From Parasegetibacter sp. NRK P23 (GTDB lineage: Bacteria > Bacteroidota > Bacteroidia > Chitinophagales > Chitinophagaceae), in the NCBI RefSeq assembly GCF_023721715.1, contig NZ_JAMDLG010000001.1:2519784-2583783 (forward strand): DNA of 64,000 bases, read 5' to 3'. Position 1 is the stretch's first letter, and each line of letters begins with the position of its first letter. This document shows, piece after piece, positions 52,485 to 62,222 of this stretch. A model generated the notes under the pieces. It did no database searches. It was given only the letters and a program-made list of their open reading frames with translations, and was not told the origin of the DNA. Position numbers and translations under genes: made by a program.

Positions 52485-55400
52485 TTTACCTATTTTTACA
52501 CATCAATCGAGGTAATTTCCTGAAGCGCTTTTTTACTTTCCTGCTGCGGACCTTCCTGGTTCTGATTCTCCTGCTGATCCTGGCCTGGGGACTTGTACAA
52601 ACCACTCCTGTCCAGAACTGGCTCGTCGGCAAAGTGACGCACCGCCTTTCCAAAGACCTGAAGACGAATGTTTCCATCAAAAAAGTGGATTTCGCCCTTT
52701 TCAACAGGATGTTACTGGAAGGTACACTGATTGAGGACCTGAACCGGGATACCCTCCTATATGCCGGAACACTTAAAGTAAACATCACCGACTGGTTTTT
52801 CGTAAGAAGCAATATAGAACTGAAATACATCGGACTGGATGACGCGAGCATTTACCTCCACCGGAAAGACAGTACCTGGAACTACCAGTTCATCGCCAAC
52901 TATTTCGGCTCCGCGCCTTCCACAAAAACAAAAAAGAAAAAGAACATACAACTGGATATCCGCGAGATAGACCTCACCAATACCACCATCATCCAAAGGG
53001 ATGAATGGCGCGGGGAAGACCTCACCGCAAGGCTCGCTTCCATGGAAATGAATGCCAGGGAAATCAGCTTCGCGAAGCGCATCATCGACATCAACTCGCT
53101 CATTCTCCGCAACCCATTCTTCAGCGTTTACCAATACGACGGGCTCCGTCCCGACAGCCTCAGGCCGAAAAGAAACGATGCTGTGGCTATGAACAGCGAT
53201 GAACTCCAATGGAACCCCGATAACTGGTTGATTAAAGTCGCCAACCTCGGATTGCGGGAAGGGCAATTCAAACACGACCTCCGCACAGAACGCGGCGTGT
53301 ACGCCTCTTTCGATCCCAACCACATCCATTTCACCACCATCAGCGGACGGTTCAGGAATTTCAAATGGGAGCAGGATACCATTTCAGGAAAGGCGGCCCT
53401 TCATTTTGAAGAAAGATCGGGGTTTACAGTAGATACATTAAGAGCTGATATTAAGTTCTTTCCCAAAGGCATGTTCTTCAGCAACCTGGACATCAGGACC
53501 CCGAAAAGCAGGCTAAAGAACTACTTCGCCATGGAGTACGAAAACTTCAACGACGATATGATCGACTTCGAAAGAAGGGTTCGTTTAACCGGTAATTTTG
53601 AAGATGCCGTGATCGATAGCGACGATATCGCCTTCTTCGCCCCGGAATTAAAGTCGTGGAAGAAGAAACTTAAAGTATCGGGAAATGTTTCGGGCAGAAT
53701 AGAAAACCTTAAAGGACGCAACCTTCTCGTTGAAGCAGGCAAAAACACTTCACTTAACGGGGACCTCACCATTTCAGGATTGCCTTACATCGAAAGAACC
53801 TATATTGATTTCAAAGCAAGGGATTTCCGTACCACTTCGGAAGACGCCATGCTGATCGTTCCACAACTGCGCACCATCACACAACCGAATATACAATCCA
53901 TAGAATGGCTGCAGTTCCAGGGTAACTTCACCGGGTTTATAAGGGATTTCGTAACCTATGGTACCATTCGCACCAACCTGGGTTCCATCACTTCCGACGT
54001 AAACATGAAATTGCCGGAGAACAGTATGGCACGGTATTCCGGCAACCTCAGCGCGAATAGTTTCCATATCGGAAAGTTCCTTAATGTGCCGCAGCTTGGA
54101 ACAATCAGTTTCTCTTCCAAACTGAAAGGAACAGATTTTGAACTTAAAAACATCAACGCCGACCTCGATGCGAAAATCCAATCGCTCGAAGCTAATGGGT
54201 ACACTTATACGGATATCGCCGCGAAAGGAACGCTCAGCAGGAAAAAGTTCAACGGATGGATACAATCGCTGGACAGTAACCTCGTGTTCCACCTCAACGG
54301 ACTGGTGGATTTCAGCAACAAGATACCCCGGTTCGATTTTGATGCGCTCGTACAAAAAGCCGACCTCAAAAAACTCGGATTCTCCCGAAAACCTTTCGAT
54401 TTTACTGGTTCGTTCGCCCTCAATTTTGAAGGAGACGATATCGACAACTTCCTCGGAGAAGCACGCATCTACAATGCGTCCGCCTATGTTTCCGGTAAAA
54501 GGATATCTTTCGACTCCCTCAACCTCAGTTCAAGAATCATTGACGACTACAAAACGCTTGTACTCAAAAGCAATGAACTGGATGCCGCCATCGTGGGCAA
54601 ATACTCCGTGCGCGATATGCCCGCGGCCGTGTCTCAATTCCTGAGCATCTATTACCCCAGCTATGTGAAAACGCCCAAACGCCTGAGCACCGACGAAGAT
54701 TTTAGCTTCGTGGTGAAAACAAAAAGCGTGGATGAATACATCTCCTTACTTGACCTCGGCATTTCAGGGTTCGACAACAGCGCTTTCAGCGGAAGAATCA
54801 ATTCGGCACAAAACATCTTCACCCTCGATGCCGATATTCCTTCCTTCAACATCGGAGATGTCGGTTTTTCAGGATTGGTATTGAAAGGAAACGGCGACCT
54901 CAACGCATTGAACCTGCACACCGTAATAGGCAATACCGTGGTGAACGATAGTTTGTATTTCCCCGAAACCAGCATCACCATCGCTTCCAGGAACGATACG
55001 TCCAATATCGCGATAAAAGCCACGGCCAACCAGACTTTCAATACCGCGAACATCAGCGCCAAAGTGATCACGTTATCCGATGGCGTACAAATCGTATTCA
55101 ACGCGTCCAACTTTGACATCAACGGGAAAACATGGGCGATCGACCGGAACGGGGAACTGATCCTCCGGAAAAACCAGCTCAACTCCAGTAACCTGCGCAT
55201 CTACCAGGACCTGCAGGAGATCACGGTATCCACTGAACCTTCCGATATCGGTTATACCAACGACCTTCGCGTTGATCTGGCCAACATCAATATCGGCGAC
55301 TTCGCCCCTTTCTTTATCACCAGCAACAGGCTGGAAGGCATCCTGCATGGTACGGTACGCGTAGCGGATCCCTTCGGGAAACTTTCCGCCGAAACGGACC

Positions 55401-57289
55401 TCAACATAGAACAATTCAGACTGGATAACGACTCCATCGGAAACATCCGCGGAAACGCCAACTACATGCTGCAATCAGGCAAGGTCAACTTCCTCGCGGA
55501 AGCGGATAATAAAGATTATACATTCGACATATCCGGTTCCGTAAATACAAAAGATACCACGCAGCAGGAGATCGATATACTGGCGGATGTACGCAACACC
55601 CGGGTAAACCTGCTGCAGCAATACCTGACCGGCATCTTCAGTAAAATCGAAGGCAAGGCAACGGGCAAACTCAGGATCAGGGGATCAGGCGATAACCTGG
55701 TGTATACCGGTCCCGTTACCTTAACCAACGCCATGCTGAAAGTGGACTATACCCAGGTAGAATACCGGCTGCCCACCACCACGATCCAGTTCACCGAAGA
55801 AGGGATTGATTTTGGAAAATTTGTGGTGTACGACCGCTTCGGCGATTCAGCCCGTGGCTCCGGAAGTCTGGCCCATAACAATTTCAGCGATATGCGGTTC
55901 AACCTGAACCTCAGCGCGAACCGTCTCGAACTGCTGAACACCTTCGCCGCCAACAACCCACAGTTTTACGGTCAGGCGCGCGGCAGGGCTACCATGAGCA
56001 TCACCGGACCCGAATCGGATATCCGCATGACGCTCCGTGCAGAACCCACCGACTCCTCGCATATTTTCATTCCTTCTTCCAGCACCCGCGAAGGCGGCAG
56101 CGCCGATTTCATCGTTTGGAAAGTGTATGGGCGTGAGATGAACGCCAACGATGCGATGAAGAAAGAATCCAACTTTACCCTGGACATGGACGTGACCGCG
56201 AACAACCTGCTTTCCATCGATATGATCCTTGACGATCTTACCGGCGACGTGATCAAAGCCACGGGCAAAGGTATCGTGAACTTCCACATCGGCACGAGAG
56301 ATCGATTTACCATGAACGGTCGCTACGAGATTGACCGGGGCGAATACAATTTCAGTTTCCAGACATTGGTACGGAAACCATTTACCCTTCGTCCGGGCGC
56401 GGGCAATTATATCCAGTGGAACGGGGATCCATATGAAGCGGATATTAAGATTGATGCGGAATACACCGCGCAGAACGTGCGCTTCAGCGACCTGATCTCC
56501 TCGCAGAACTCGGCGCTTCTCGGCGACCCCAATATCCGGAAATACCGGGGTGACGTGTATGTGATCGCTGAACTGAGGGGAAGTCTGAACCGCCCGGATA
56601 TCCGCTTCAACTTCGACTTCCCCACCAACATGCCCTTCCGCAACGACCTGGCTTTCACCCAGGCCCTCGAACTGATTAAACAGGATAACCAGGAACTGAA
56701 CAAACAGGTGACCTACCTCGTGGTGTTCAACAGTTTCGCGCCCTTCTCTTCCAACAACGTGGACGTGGGCGCCTCCTTCGTGGAAGGTGTGGTGGTAAAT
56801 ACCATTTCGGGTATTTTCTCCAATACGCTCAGCAAGGAATTCAATTCCGTATTGCAAAAAATCTTCAAGGATGAAACATTGAAGGTGAACATATCTACCA
56901 GTTTTTACAACGGTAGTAACATCATATTGGAGAACTCCTCGTCTTCCGGTCGCTCGGGCCTGGTGATAGACCGGAGTAATTTCAACCTCTCCGTGGGTAA
57001 AAGTATTCTGAACGACAGGCTCACATTCACTTTCGGGAGTGAACTGGATTTCGGGCTGAGTACCATGCAGCAGGCACAGTTGAATTTTCAGTTCCTCCCG
57101 GATCTGAACGCGGAATGGAAGATTACGCCGGACGGCAGGGTGCGGGCTACATTCTTTACAAGGAACAGTTATGATTTTTATGTGGGCAGGCAGCGGAATC
57201 GTTCCGGGGCGAGTATTTCGGTGAGAAAGGAGTTTGAGACGCTGGGGGATTTGTTGCGGAAGCGGAAGGATAGCAGTGGGGTGAAGTAA
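52457..57289 (+). CDS. Second TamB-like protein (TamB paralogue)
   Basis: Up to 1610 residues. After a basic N-terminus (LKRFFTFLLRTFLVLILLLILAWG, membrane anchor) comes a long periplasmic beta-rich region like TamB and a C-terminal DUF490/TamB domain (about 1230-1580) ending in GDLLRKRKDSSGVK. No Omp85 partner gene is adjacent, unlike the first TamB. Start uncertain: the given TTG at 52457 overlaps the -33 promoter box, and transcription would begin after about 52490. The next in-frame candidate is CTG at 52520 (seven bases after GAGGT), which begins LKRFFTF as typical TamB proteins do. Confidence 0.9.
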   Translation: MVLNLPRRFVYLFLHINRGNFLKRFFTFLLRTFLVLILLLILAWGLVQTTPVQNWLVGKVTHRLSKDLKTNVSIKKVDFALFNRMLLEGTLIEDLNRDTLLYAGTLKVNITDWFFVRSNIELKYIGLDDASIYLHRKDSTWNYQFIANYFGSAPSTKTKKKKNIQLDIREIDLTNTTIIQRDEWRGEDLTARLASMEMNAREISFAKRIIDINSLILRNPFFSVYQYDGLRPDSLRPKRNDAVAMNSDELQWNPDNWLIKVANLGLREGQFKHDLRTERGVYASFDPNHIHFTTISGRFRNFKWEQDTISGKAALHFEERSGFTVDTLRADIKFFPKGMFFSNLDIRTPKSRLKNYFAMEYENFNDDMIDFERRVRLTGNFEDAVIDSDDIAFFAPELKSWKKKLKVSGNVSGRIENLKGRNLLVEAGKNTSLNGDLTISGLPYIERTYIDFKARDFRTTSEDAMLIVPQLRTITQPNIQSIEWLQFQGNFTGFIRDFVTYGTIRTNLGSITSDVNMKLPENSMARYSGNLSANSFHIGKFLNVPQLGTISFSSKLKGTDFELKNINADLDAKIQSLEANGYTYTDIAAKGTLSRKKFNGWIQSLDSNLVFHLNGLVDFSNKIPRFDFDALVQKADLKKLGFSRKPFDFTGSFALNFEGDDIDNFLGEARIYNASAYVSGKRISFDSLNLSSRIIDDYKTLVLKSNELDAAIVGKYSVRDMPAAVSQFLSIYYPSYVKTPKRLSTDEDFSFVVKTKSVDEYISLLDLGISGFDNSAFSGRINSAQNIFTLDADIPSFNIGDVGFSGLVLKGNGDLNALNLHTVIGNTVVNDSLYFPETSITIASRNDTSNIAIKATANQTFNTANISAKVITLSDGVQIVFNASNFDINGKTWAIDRNGELILRKNQLNSSNLRIYQDLQEITVSTEPSDIGYTNDLRVDLANINIGDFAPFFITSNRLEGILHGTVRVADPFGKLSAETDLNIEQFRLDNDSIGNIRGNANYMLQSGKVNFLAEADNKDYTFDISGSVNTKDTTQQEIDILADVRNTRVNLLQQYLTGIFSKIEGKATGKLRIRGSGDNLVYTGPVTLTNAMLKVDYTQVEYRLPTTTIQFTEEGIDFGKFVVYDRFGDSARGSGSLAHNNFSDMRFNLNLSANRLELLNTFAANNPQFYGQARGRATMSITGPESDIRMTLRAEPTDSSHIFIPSSSTREGGSADFIVWKVYGREMNANDAMKKESNFTLDMDVTANNLLSIDMILDDLTGDVIKATGKGIVNFHIGTRDRFTMNGRYEIDRGEYNFSFQTLVRKPFTLRPGAGNYIQWNGDPYEADIKIDAEYTAQNVRFSDLISSQNSALLGDPNIRKYRGDVYVIAELRGSLNRPDIRFNFDFPTNMPFRNDLAFTQALELIKQDNQELNKQVTYLVVFNSFAPFSSNNVDVGASFVEGVVVNTISGIFSNTLSKEFNSVLQKIFKDETLKVNISTSFYNGSNIILENSSSSGRSGLVIDRSNFNLSVGKSILNDRLTFTFGSELDFGLSTMQQAQLNFQFLPDLNAEWKITPDGRVRATFFTRNSYDFYVGRQRNRSGASISVRKEFETLGDLLRKRKDSSGVK

Positions 57290-57299
57290 GTTTTATTGC

Positions 57300-57365
57300 T
57301 GAAGTTTTTTTTATTTCTCGCGATTGCATCGTACCTCGCAATGCAGCGACGCAACGCCTTGATTT
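57300..57365. repeat. Dispersed repeat copy after the second tamB
   Basis: TTTCTCGCGATTGCATCGTA followed by CCTCGCAATGCAGCGACGCAACG resembles the elements at about 775-845 and 925-990 and is equally decayed. Confidence 0.5.
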
Positions 57366-57416
57366 TGTGTGTAGATGACATTGAATTCACGGACTGATTT
57401 AATAAGATTTGATAAT

Positions 57417-57448
57417 GAAAATGCCCCGGTTTTGTACGGGGCATTTTC
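57417..57448. terminator. Bidirectional terminator between tamB paralogue and ribBA
   Basis: AAAATGCCCC / GGGGCATTTT stem with an 11-base loop, usable by both convergent genes. Confidence 0.88.
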
Positions 57449-57472
57449 TATACTATTATATATTCTTTTGAA

Positions 57473-58708
57473 TTAACTATTCCCTGATACGACGGGGTTT
57501 TGGGGCATACCATTCAGAATTTCATGGCCCATTTTGTCCCGTTTTGTGGTAAGGTATTTTTCGTTGTGGGGGTTGGGGCAGGATTCGATGGGTACTGTTT
57601 CTACGATTTCGAGGCCGTAACCAATGAGGCCCGTGCGTTTTTTTGGATTGTTGCTCATCAGTTTGATGCGACTGATGCCGAGGTGGCGGAGGATTTGTGC
57701 GCCAACGCCATAATCGCGTTGATCGGTCTGGAAGCCGAGGTGGAGGTTCGCTTCCACGGTATCCATGCCCTGCTCCTGGAGTTTGTATGCTTTCAGTTTG
57801 TTCAGCAAGCCAATGCCGCGGCCTTCCTGATTCATGTACAGGATAGCGCCTTTGCCTTCGGATTCCACCATTTGCATGGCTTTGTGTAATTGTTCACCGC
57901 AATCGCAGCGGAGGGAACTGAGGATATCGCCGGTGAAGCAGGAAGAGTGTACGCGCACGAGGACGGGCTCATCTTTTGCCCAGGAGCCTTTGATAAGCGC
58001 CATATGTTCGTTGCTGGTATGGCGTTCCTGGAAAGCGACCAGTTGAAAATTACCATACTGCGTGGGCATCTCCACGCGCACGATCTCTTCGATGAGCGAG
58101 TCGGATTTCAGGCGGTATTCGATCAGGTCCTTGATGGAGATGATTTTGAGGTCGAATTGTTTGGCGAGCACTTCCAGTTCGGGAAGGCGGGCCATAGAGC
58201 CATCATCGTTCATGATTTCCACGAGTACGCCCGCGGGTTCGAATCCGGCGAGCCTTGCCAGGTCGATGGTGGCTTCGGTATGGCCGGTTCTGCGGAGTAC
58301 ACCGCCGGTTTTGGCGCGGAGCGGGAATATATGTCCGGGGCGGCCGAGGTCGCCGGGTTTTGTATCGGGATCGATGAGGGAGAGAATGGTTTTGGAGCGG
58401 TCGTGGGCGGATATGCCCGTTGTACAGCCGTGACCGAGCAGGTCAACGGAAACGGTGAATGCCGTTTCGTGGAGGGAAGTATTGCTGTTCACCATCATTT
58501 CCAGTCCCAGTTCAGTGCAGCGTTCCTCTGTGATTGGGGCGCAAATCAGTCCGCGACCGTATTTACTCATGAAATTGATCACTTCGGGGGTGGCGTGGCG
58601 GGCGGCGATCACGAAATCCCCTTCATTTTCACGGTCTTCATCATCTACCACGATCACCATTTTTCCGTTCCTGATATCGGCTATGGCACTTTCTATACTG
58701 TCTAACAT
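57473..58708 (-). CDS. ribBA: Bifunctional DHBP synthase / GTP cyclohydrolase II
   Basis: 411 residues. It provides both entry steps of riboflavin synthesis. The N-terminal RibB part (about 1-205) has [12 protein letters not shown] and SAHDRSKTI; the C-terminal RibA part (about 206-400) has the zinc site [15 protein letters not shown], with HSSC, and the GTP-binding [29 protein letters not shown] box sits at 58729-58736 on the minus strand, 20 bases before the ATG. No FMN riboswitch was found upstream. Confidence 0.97.
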   Translation of the reverse strand: MLDSIESAIADIRNGKMVIVVDDEDRENEGDFVIAARHATPEVINFMSKYGRGLICAPITEERCTELGLEMMVNSNTSLHETAFTVSVDLLGHGCTTGISAHDRSKTILSLIDPDTKPGDLGRPGHIFPLRAKTGGVLRRTGHTEATIDLARLAGFEPAGVLVEIMNDDGSMARLPELEVLAKQFDLKIISIKDLIEYRLKSDSLIEEIVRVEMPTQYGNFQLVAFQERHTSNEHMALIKGSWAKDEPVLVRVHSSCFTGDILSSLRCDCGEQLHKAMQMVESEGKGAILYMNQEGRGIGLLNKLKAYKLQEQGMDTVEANLHLGFQTDQRDYGVGAQILRHLGISRIKLMSNNPKKRTGLIGYGLEIVETVPIESCPNPHNEKYLTTKRDKMGHEILNGMPQNPVVSGNS

Positions 58709-58728
58709 CTTTTATCGGGATTAAAGTG

Positions 58729-58755
58729 CAAATGTAACGATTAAAGACGGGCAAA
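58729..58755 (-). promoter_or_regulatory. Candidate ribBA promoter
   Basis: On the minus strand, TTTG (58752-58755), 15-base spacer, TACATTTG (58729-58736). The -7 box is exact; the spacer is a little short. Confidence 0.5.
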
Positions 58756-58906
58756 AGTTGAGCGGCTTCTTTAGGGCAGGGTTTACCATGAATTTCCTGT
58801 TAACATGCAGCATCTGGGTATTTTTCATGTCCTAATAATTTGTTAACAAATCCTAAAAAAGCCTTTAACATATTTCTTCATCTTTGCACAGTAAAACACA
58901 TACATT

Positions 58907-61900
58907 ATGCTTATTAAGAGAATTTTGTACCTACTTGCCCTGTTGGTACTACCGGCGGCTATGTTCGCGCAGGTGACCACCAGTAGTATGAGTGGTTCCG
59001 TAAAAGCCAAAAATGGAGAGGCGCTTGTTGGCGCAACGGTAAAAGCCACCCACGTTCCTACAGGCTCAGTCTACACGACAACCACGAGGACAGGCGGACG
59101 CTATGACCTGGCGAATATCAACCCAGGTGGTCCTTACATTATTGAAATTTCTTACGTTGGCTATGAAAAACTTGTTAAAAGTGATATTCAGTTATCACTA
59201 GGTGAAACTTCCAAGCAGGATGCAACGCTCTCTAATGAAGGCTCCCAGTTAAGTGAAGTTATTGTTTCTAGTAGCAGGAGAAACCCGCAGGGGGCCAAGG
59301 GGGGGGCAGAAACAAACATAGGCAAAGACAAAATGGCCAACCTCCCAACAGTAGGAAGAAATATCGCTGACTATTTAAGGTATGTCCCTCAAACCAAAAT
59401 CACCAATGATGGCGGCATTTCAATTGCTGGCCAGAATAACCGGTTCAACAGTTTTTACATTGACGGTGCGGTTAACAATGATGTATTCGGACTTGCTGCA
59501 TCTGGAACCAATGGAGGCCAGGCCGGTATTGCACCGATTTCAATTGACGCCATTGACCAGTTTCAGGTGGTACTTTCACCCTACGACGCTTCGCTTGGCA
59601 ACTTTACCGGGGGCGGCATCAACGCGATCACCAGAAGCGGTACAAATAAATACGAAGGTTCCGTATACTATTTTTTTAGGAATCAGAACCTATCCGGCAA
59701 AACACCTGGGATTGACAAGAGCCAGGCTGTAAAGCTTTCCAATTTCAGTAATAAAACTTATGGCTTCCGTGTTGGTGGCCCCATTATTGAAAACAAGCTC
59801 TTTTTCTTCCTCAACGGAGAAGTACAACGCGATGAAAGACCGCAACCTTTCAATTTTGACAACTATGAAGGTTCATTAACTCAGTCAGATCTGACCAACC
59901 TTACCAATGTCCTGAAAAACACTTATGGTTATGATCCGGGAGGCTACCTGGATAACCCGGAAAAAGTAACGGCAGACAGGATAGTGGCTAAAGTTGACTG
60001 GAATATAAATGCCATACACAGGCTCAGCGCGTCCTATAGGATGAATAAAGGCGAGCGGCTCAATACCAGCAGAAGCACCAATCAGAACATTAATTTCTAC
60101 AATAATGGCTACGCCTTTCCAACGCTTTCAAATTCCGGAACATTGGAGTTGAACTCCCGTCTGAAAGCGGGCAAAAGCAACCGACTCCTTCTCACCTTTA
60201 CCAATGTTGAAGATGACAGAGGAGCAATGGGCAATCCATTTCCACGCGTCCGCATAAGAGACGGCTCATCTAATCTGTACTTTGGAACCGAAGAATTTTC
60301 TACCGGTAATTTGTTGAAGCAAAACAACTACGCGCTCTTCGATGTGTTCAAATTATATGCAGGAAGCCACAGTATATCTATAGGAACAGACAATGAATTC
60401 AGCAAGTCTTATAATGTTTTCATTCGTCAAAACTATGGCTCATACGATTTCCCAAATCTTTCAGCATTTCTTAACGGAGGTTCTGCAACCACCTATAACC
60501 GTTCTTACTCGCTAGTAGACGACGTAACTGGAGACAATTCTGAAAACGCAGCGGCCAAGTTCAACACTGCACGTCTTGCATTTTTTGTGAACGATGAAAT
60601 TAAAGTTTCAGACAACTTCACTTTGAATCTTGGTGTACGGGCAGACAAGGCTTATTTTCTCACCACAGCGAAAACTGACAAGTTCTTCAATGATACCGCC
60701 CTTGGTGCCATTTCACAATATTATGATCTTAAGGGAGCGCGCTCTGGACAAATCAACAACCCTAAACTGTCGATCAATCCAAGAATTGGATTCGTTTACA
60801 AGATTAATGAGGAAGATATCACGATTAGAGGAGGTCTCGGGATGTTTACAGGAAGAGTTCCTTTGGTTTGGCCGGGAGCAATTTACAATAATAACGGAGT
60901 AGTTATCGGCGGAATAAATGCTAGTAACGTAGCTTTCCGTCCTGACCCTTTTGATCAATATGTAGCTTCCGACTTTGGACAAACCCTCAATATCCCTTCC
61001 GGAGAGGTGAATATTATTTCTGAGGACTTTAGAATGAATAAAGTATTCAGAACATCATTGGCAGTTGACAAAAATCTTGGTAAGGGCTGGAAGTTTACCA
61101 TAGAGGGAATTTTCACCAAAAACATCAATGAAATTGACTACAAAAGTGTAAACATACTTGCGCCAACTGGAACAAGCGTGGGTGCAGACCAAAGAAATGT
61201 TTATCCATTAAGTGGAAGTTTCACGGCCAGAATCCCTATGCGCTCTAATGGCTCCAATCCTTATACTGGTGTATATCTCCTTTCAAACAATGATGGCAAA
61301 AAGGGTTATGCATATAATTTCACAGCATCCATAGACAAGTCATTTAAAAACGGATTCGCCCTTAATGCTAACTATTCCTATGGAAGTTCAACCGTGCTGA
61401 ATGAAGGTACCAGCTCCCAGAACAGTTCGCAATGGAGATATATGGAAACTGTCAATGGCAGAAACTTTATAACATTAAGCAGAAGCGATTTCGACCAGGG
61501 CCATAGAATCAACGCTTTCGTTTCCAAGAAATTCAGCTATGCAATGAATAGGCTTGCCACAACAATTTCCCTGGTATATAATGGGCAAAGCGGTTCTCCT
61601 TACAGTTATGTAATGTCCAGAGGCATGGTGAGAGACCTGGACAACGCTGAAGATAATGACCTGATTTATGTTCCCAGAAATGCTTCAGAGATCACGTTCC
61701 TTCAAAACGGAACCCTTACGCCTCAACAGCAATGGGAACTTTTTAATGCCTTTATCGATGGCGACAAATACCTTAGCAAGCGAAGGGGGCAATACGCAGA
61801 AAGAAACGGAGCAAGACTCCCCTTTACCCATGTAGTGGACCTGAAACTACAACAGGATTTTAATATTAAACTTGCCGGAAGAACTTACCAACTGCAAGTA

Positions 61901-62134
61901 ACTTACGATGTATTTAACTTCACCAACATGATTAATCGTAAGTGGGGAACCGTGTACTTTGCGAACAATGACAATTATCAACTCCTCCAGTTTGACAGCT
62001 ATGCAAGCGCTTCGAACCTCACACCAAGATTTAAATTTACGCCTCCTACCAATAACAGACCTTATACAATTAGCGATGGCGTTTTCAATTCATCCAGGTG
62101 GACAAGTCAACTTGGATTCAGAATAACATTCTAA
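58907..62134 (+). CDS. Large Oar-like TonB-dependent receptor
   Basis: 1075 residues. Signal peptide (MLIKRILYLLALLVLPAAMFAQ), carboxypeptidase-like regulatory domain (about 27-115, MSGSVKAKNGEALVGA), plug (about 120-250, with GQNNRFNSFYIDGAVNNDVFGL and ISIDAIDQFQVVLSPYDAS), then a very large barrel ending LGFRITF. The plug wording and length fit the Oar group, linked in other bacteria to adhesion or protein translocation. A CATCTTTG box lies about 22 bases before the ATG. Base composition is lower in GC than the neighbours. Terminated by a 62-base palindrome. Confidence 0.9.
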   Translation: MLIKRILYLLALLVLPAAMFAQVTTSSMSGSVKAKNGEALVGATVKATHVPTGSVYTTTTRTGGRYDLANINPGGPYIIEISYVGYEKLVKSDIQLSLGETSKQDATLSNEGSQLSEVIVSSSRRNPQGAKGGAETNIGKDKMANLPTVGRNIADYLRYVPQTKITNDGGISIAGQNNRFNSFYIDGAVNNDVFGLAASGTNGGQAGIAPISIDAIDQFQVVLSPYDASLGNFTGGGINAITRSGTNKYEGSVYYFFRNQNLSGKTPGIDKSQAVKLSNFSNKTYGFRVGGPIIENKLFFFLNGEVQRDERPQPFNFDNYEGSLTQSDLTNLTNVLKNTYGYDPGGYLDNPEKVTADRIVAKVDWNINAIHRLSASYRMNKGERLNTSRSTNQNINFYNNGYAFPTLSNSGTLELNSRLKAGKSNRLLLTFTNVEDDRGAMGNPFPRVRIRDGSSNLYFGTEEFSTGNLLKQNNYALFDVFKLYAGSHSISIGTDNEFSKSYNVFIRQNYGSYDFPNLSAFLNGGSATTYNRSYSLVDDVTGDNSENAAAKFNTARLAFFVNDEIKVSDNFTLNLGVRADKAYFLTTAKTDKFFNDTALGAISQYYDLKGARSGQINNPKLSINPRIGFVYKINEEDITIRGGLGMFTGRVPLVWPGAIYNNNGVVIGGINASNVAFRPDPFDQYVASDFGQTLNIPSGEVNIISEDFRMNKVFRTSLAVDKNLGKGWKFTIEGIFTKNINEIDYKSVNILAPTGTSVGADQRNVYPLSGSFTARIPMRSNGSNPYTGVYLLSNNDGKKGYAYNFTASIDKSFKNGFALNANYSYGSSTVLNEGTSSQNSSQWRYMETVNGRNFITLSRSDFDQGHRINAFVSKKFSYAMNRLATTISLVYNGQSGSPYSYVMSRGMVRDLDNAEDNDLIYVPRNASEITFLQNGTLTPQQQWELFNAFIDGDKYLSKRRGQYAERNGARLPFTHVVDLKLQQDFNIKLAGRTYQLQVTYDVFNFTNMINRKWGTVYFANNDNYQLLQFDSYASASNLTPRFKFTPPTNNRPYTISDGVFNSSRWTSQLGFRITF

Positions 62135-62138
62135 ATTC

Positions 62139-62200
62139 TTTTTTACAAAATAAAACGGGCGAATCGCAATTGTGATTCGCCCGTTTTATTTTGTAAAAAA
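62139..62200. terminator. 62-base near-perfect palindromic terminator
   Basis: Two 31-base arms (62139-62169 and 62170-62200) pair with a single G-T wobble and no spacer; the core is ACGGGCGAATC / GATTCGCCCGT flanked by A/T runs. It lies between convergent genes, five bases after the receptor stop and 22 bases before the esterase stop, and can end transcripts from both sides. Confidence 0.9.
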
Positions 62201-62222
62201 TTTTCAAGCTCCGAATCCTATT

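Noticed and set aside
55847-56857. A 336-residue open frame opposite the second tamB
   Set aside because: Shadow of the conserved TamB C-terminal domain; composition is His/Val-rich as usual for such shadows.
58760-58800. FMN riboswitch before ribBA suggested by TTCTTTAGGGCAGGG
   Set aside because: Only the first block is similar, on the wrong strand for ribBA, and the remaining conserved blocks of the RFN element are missing.
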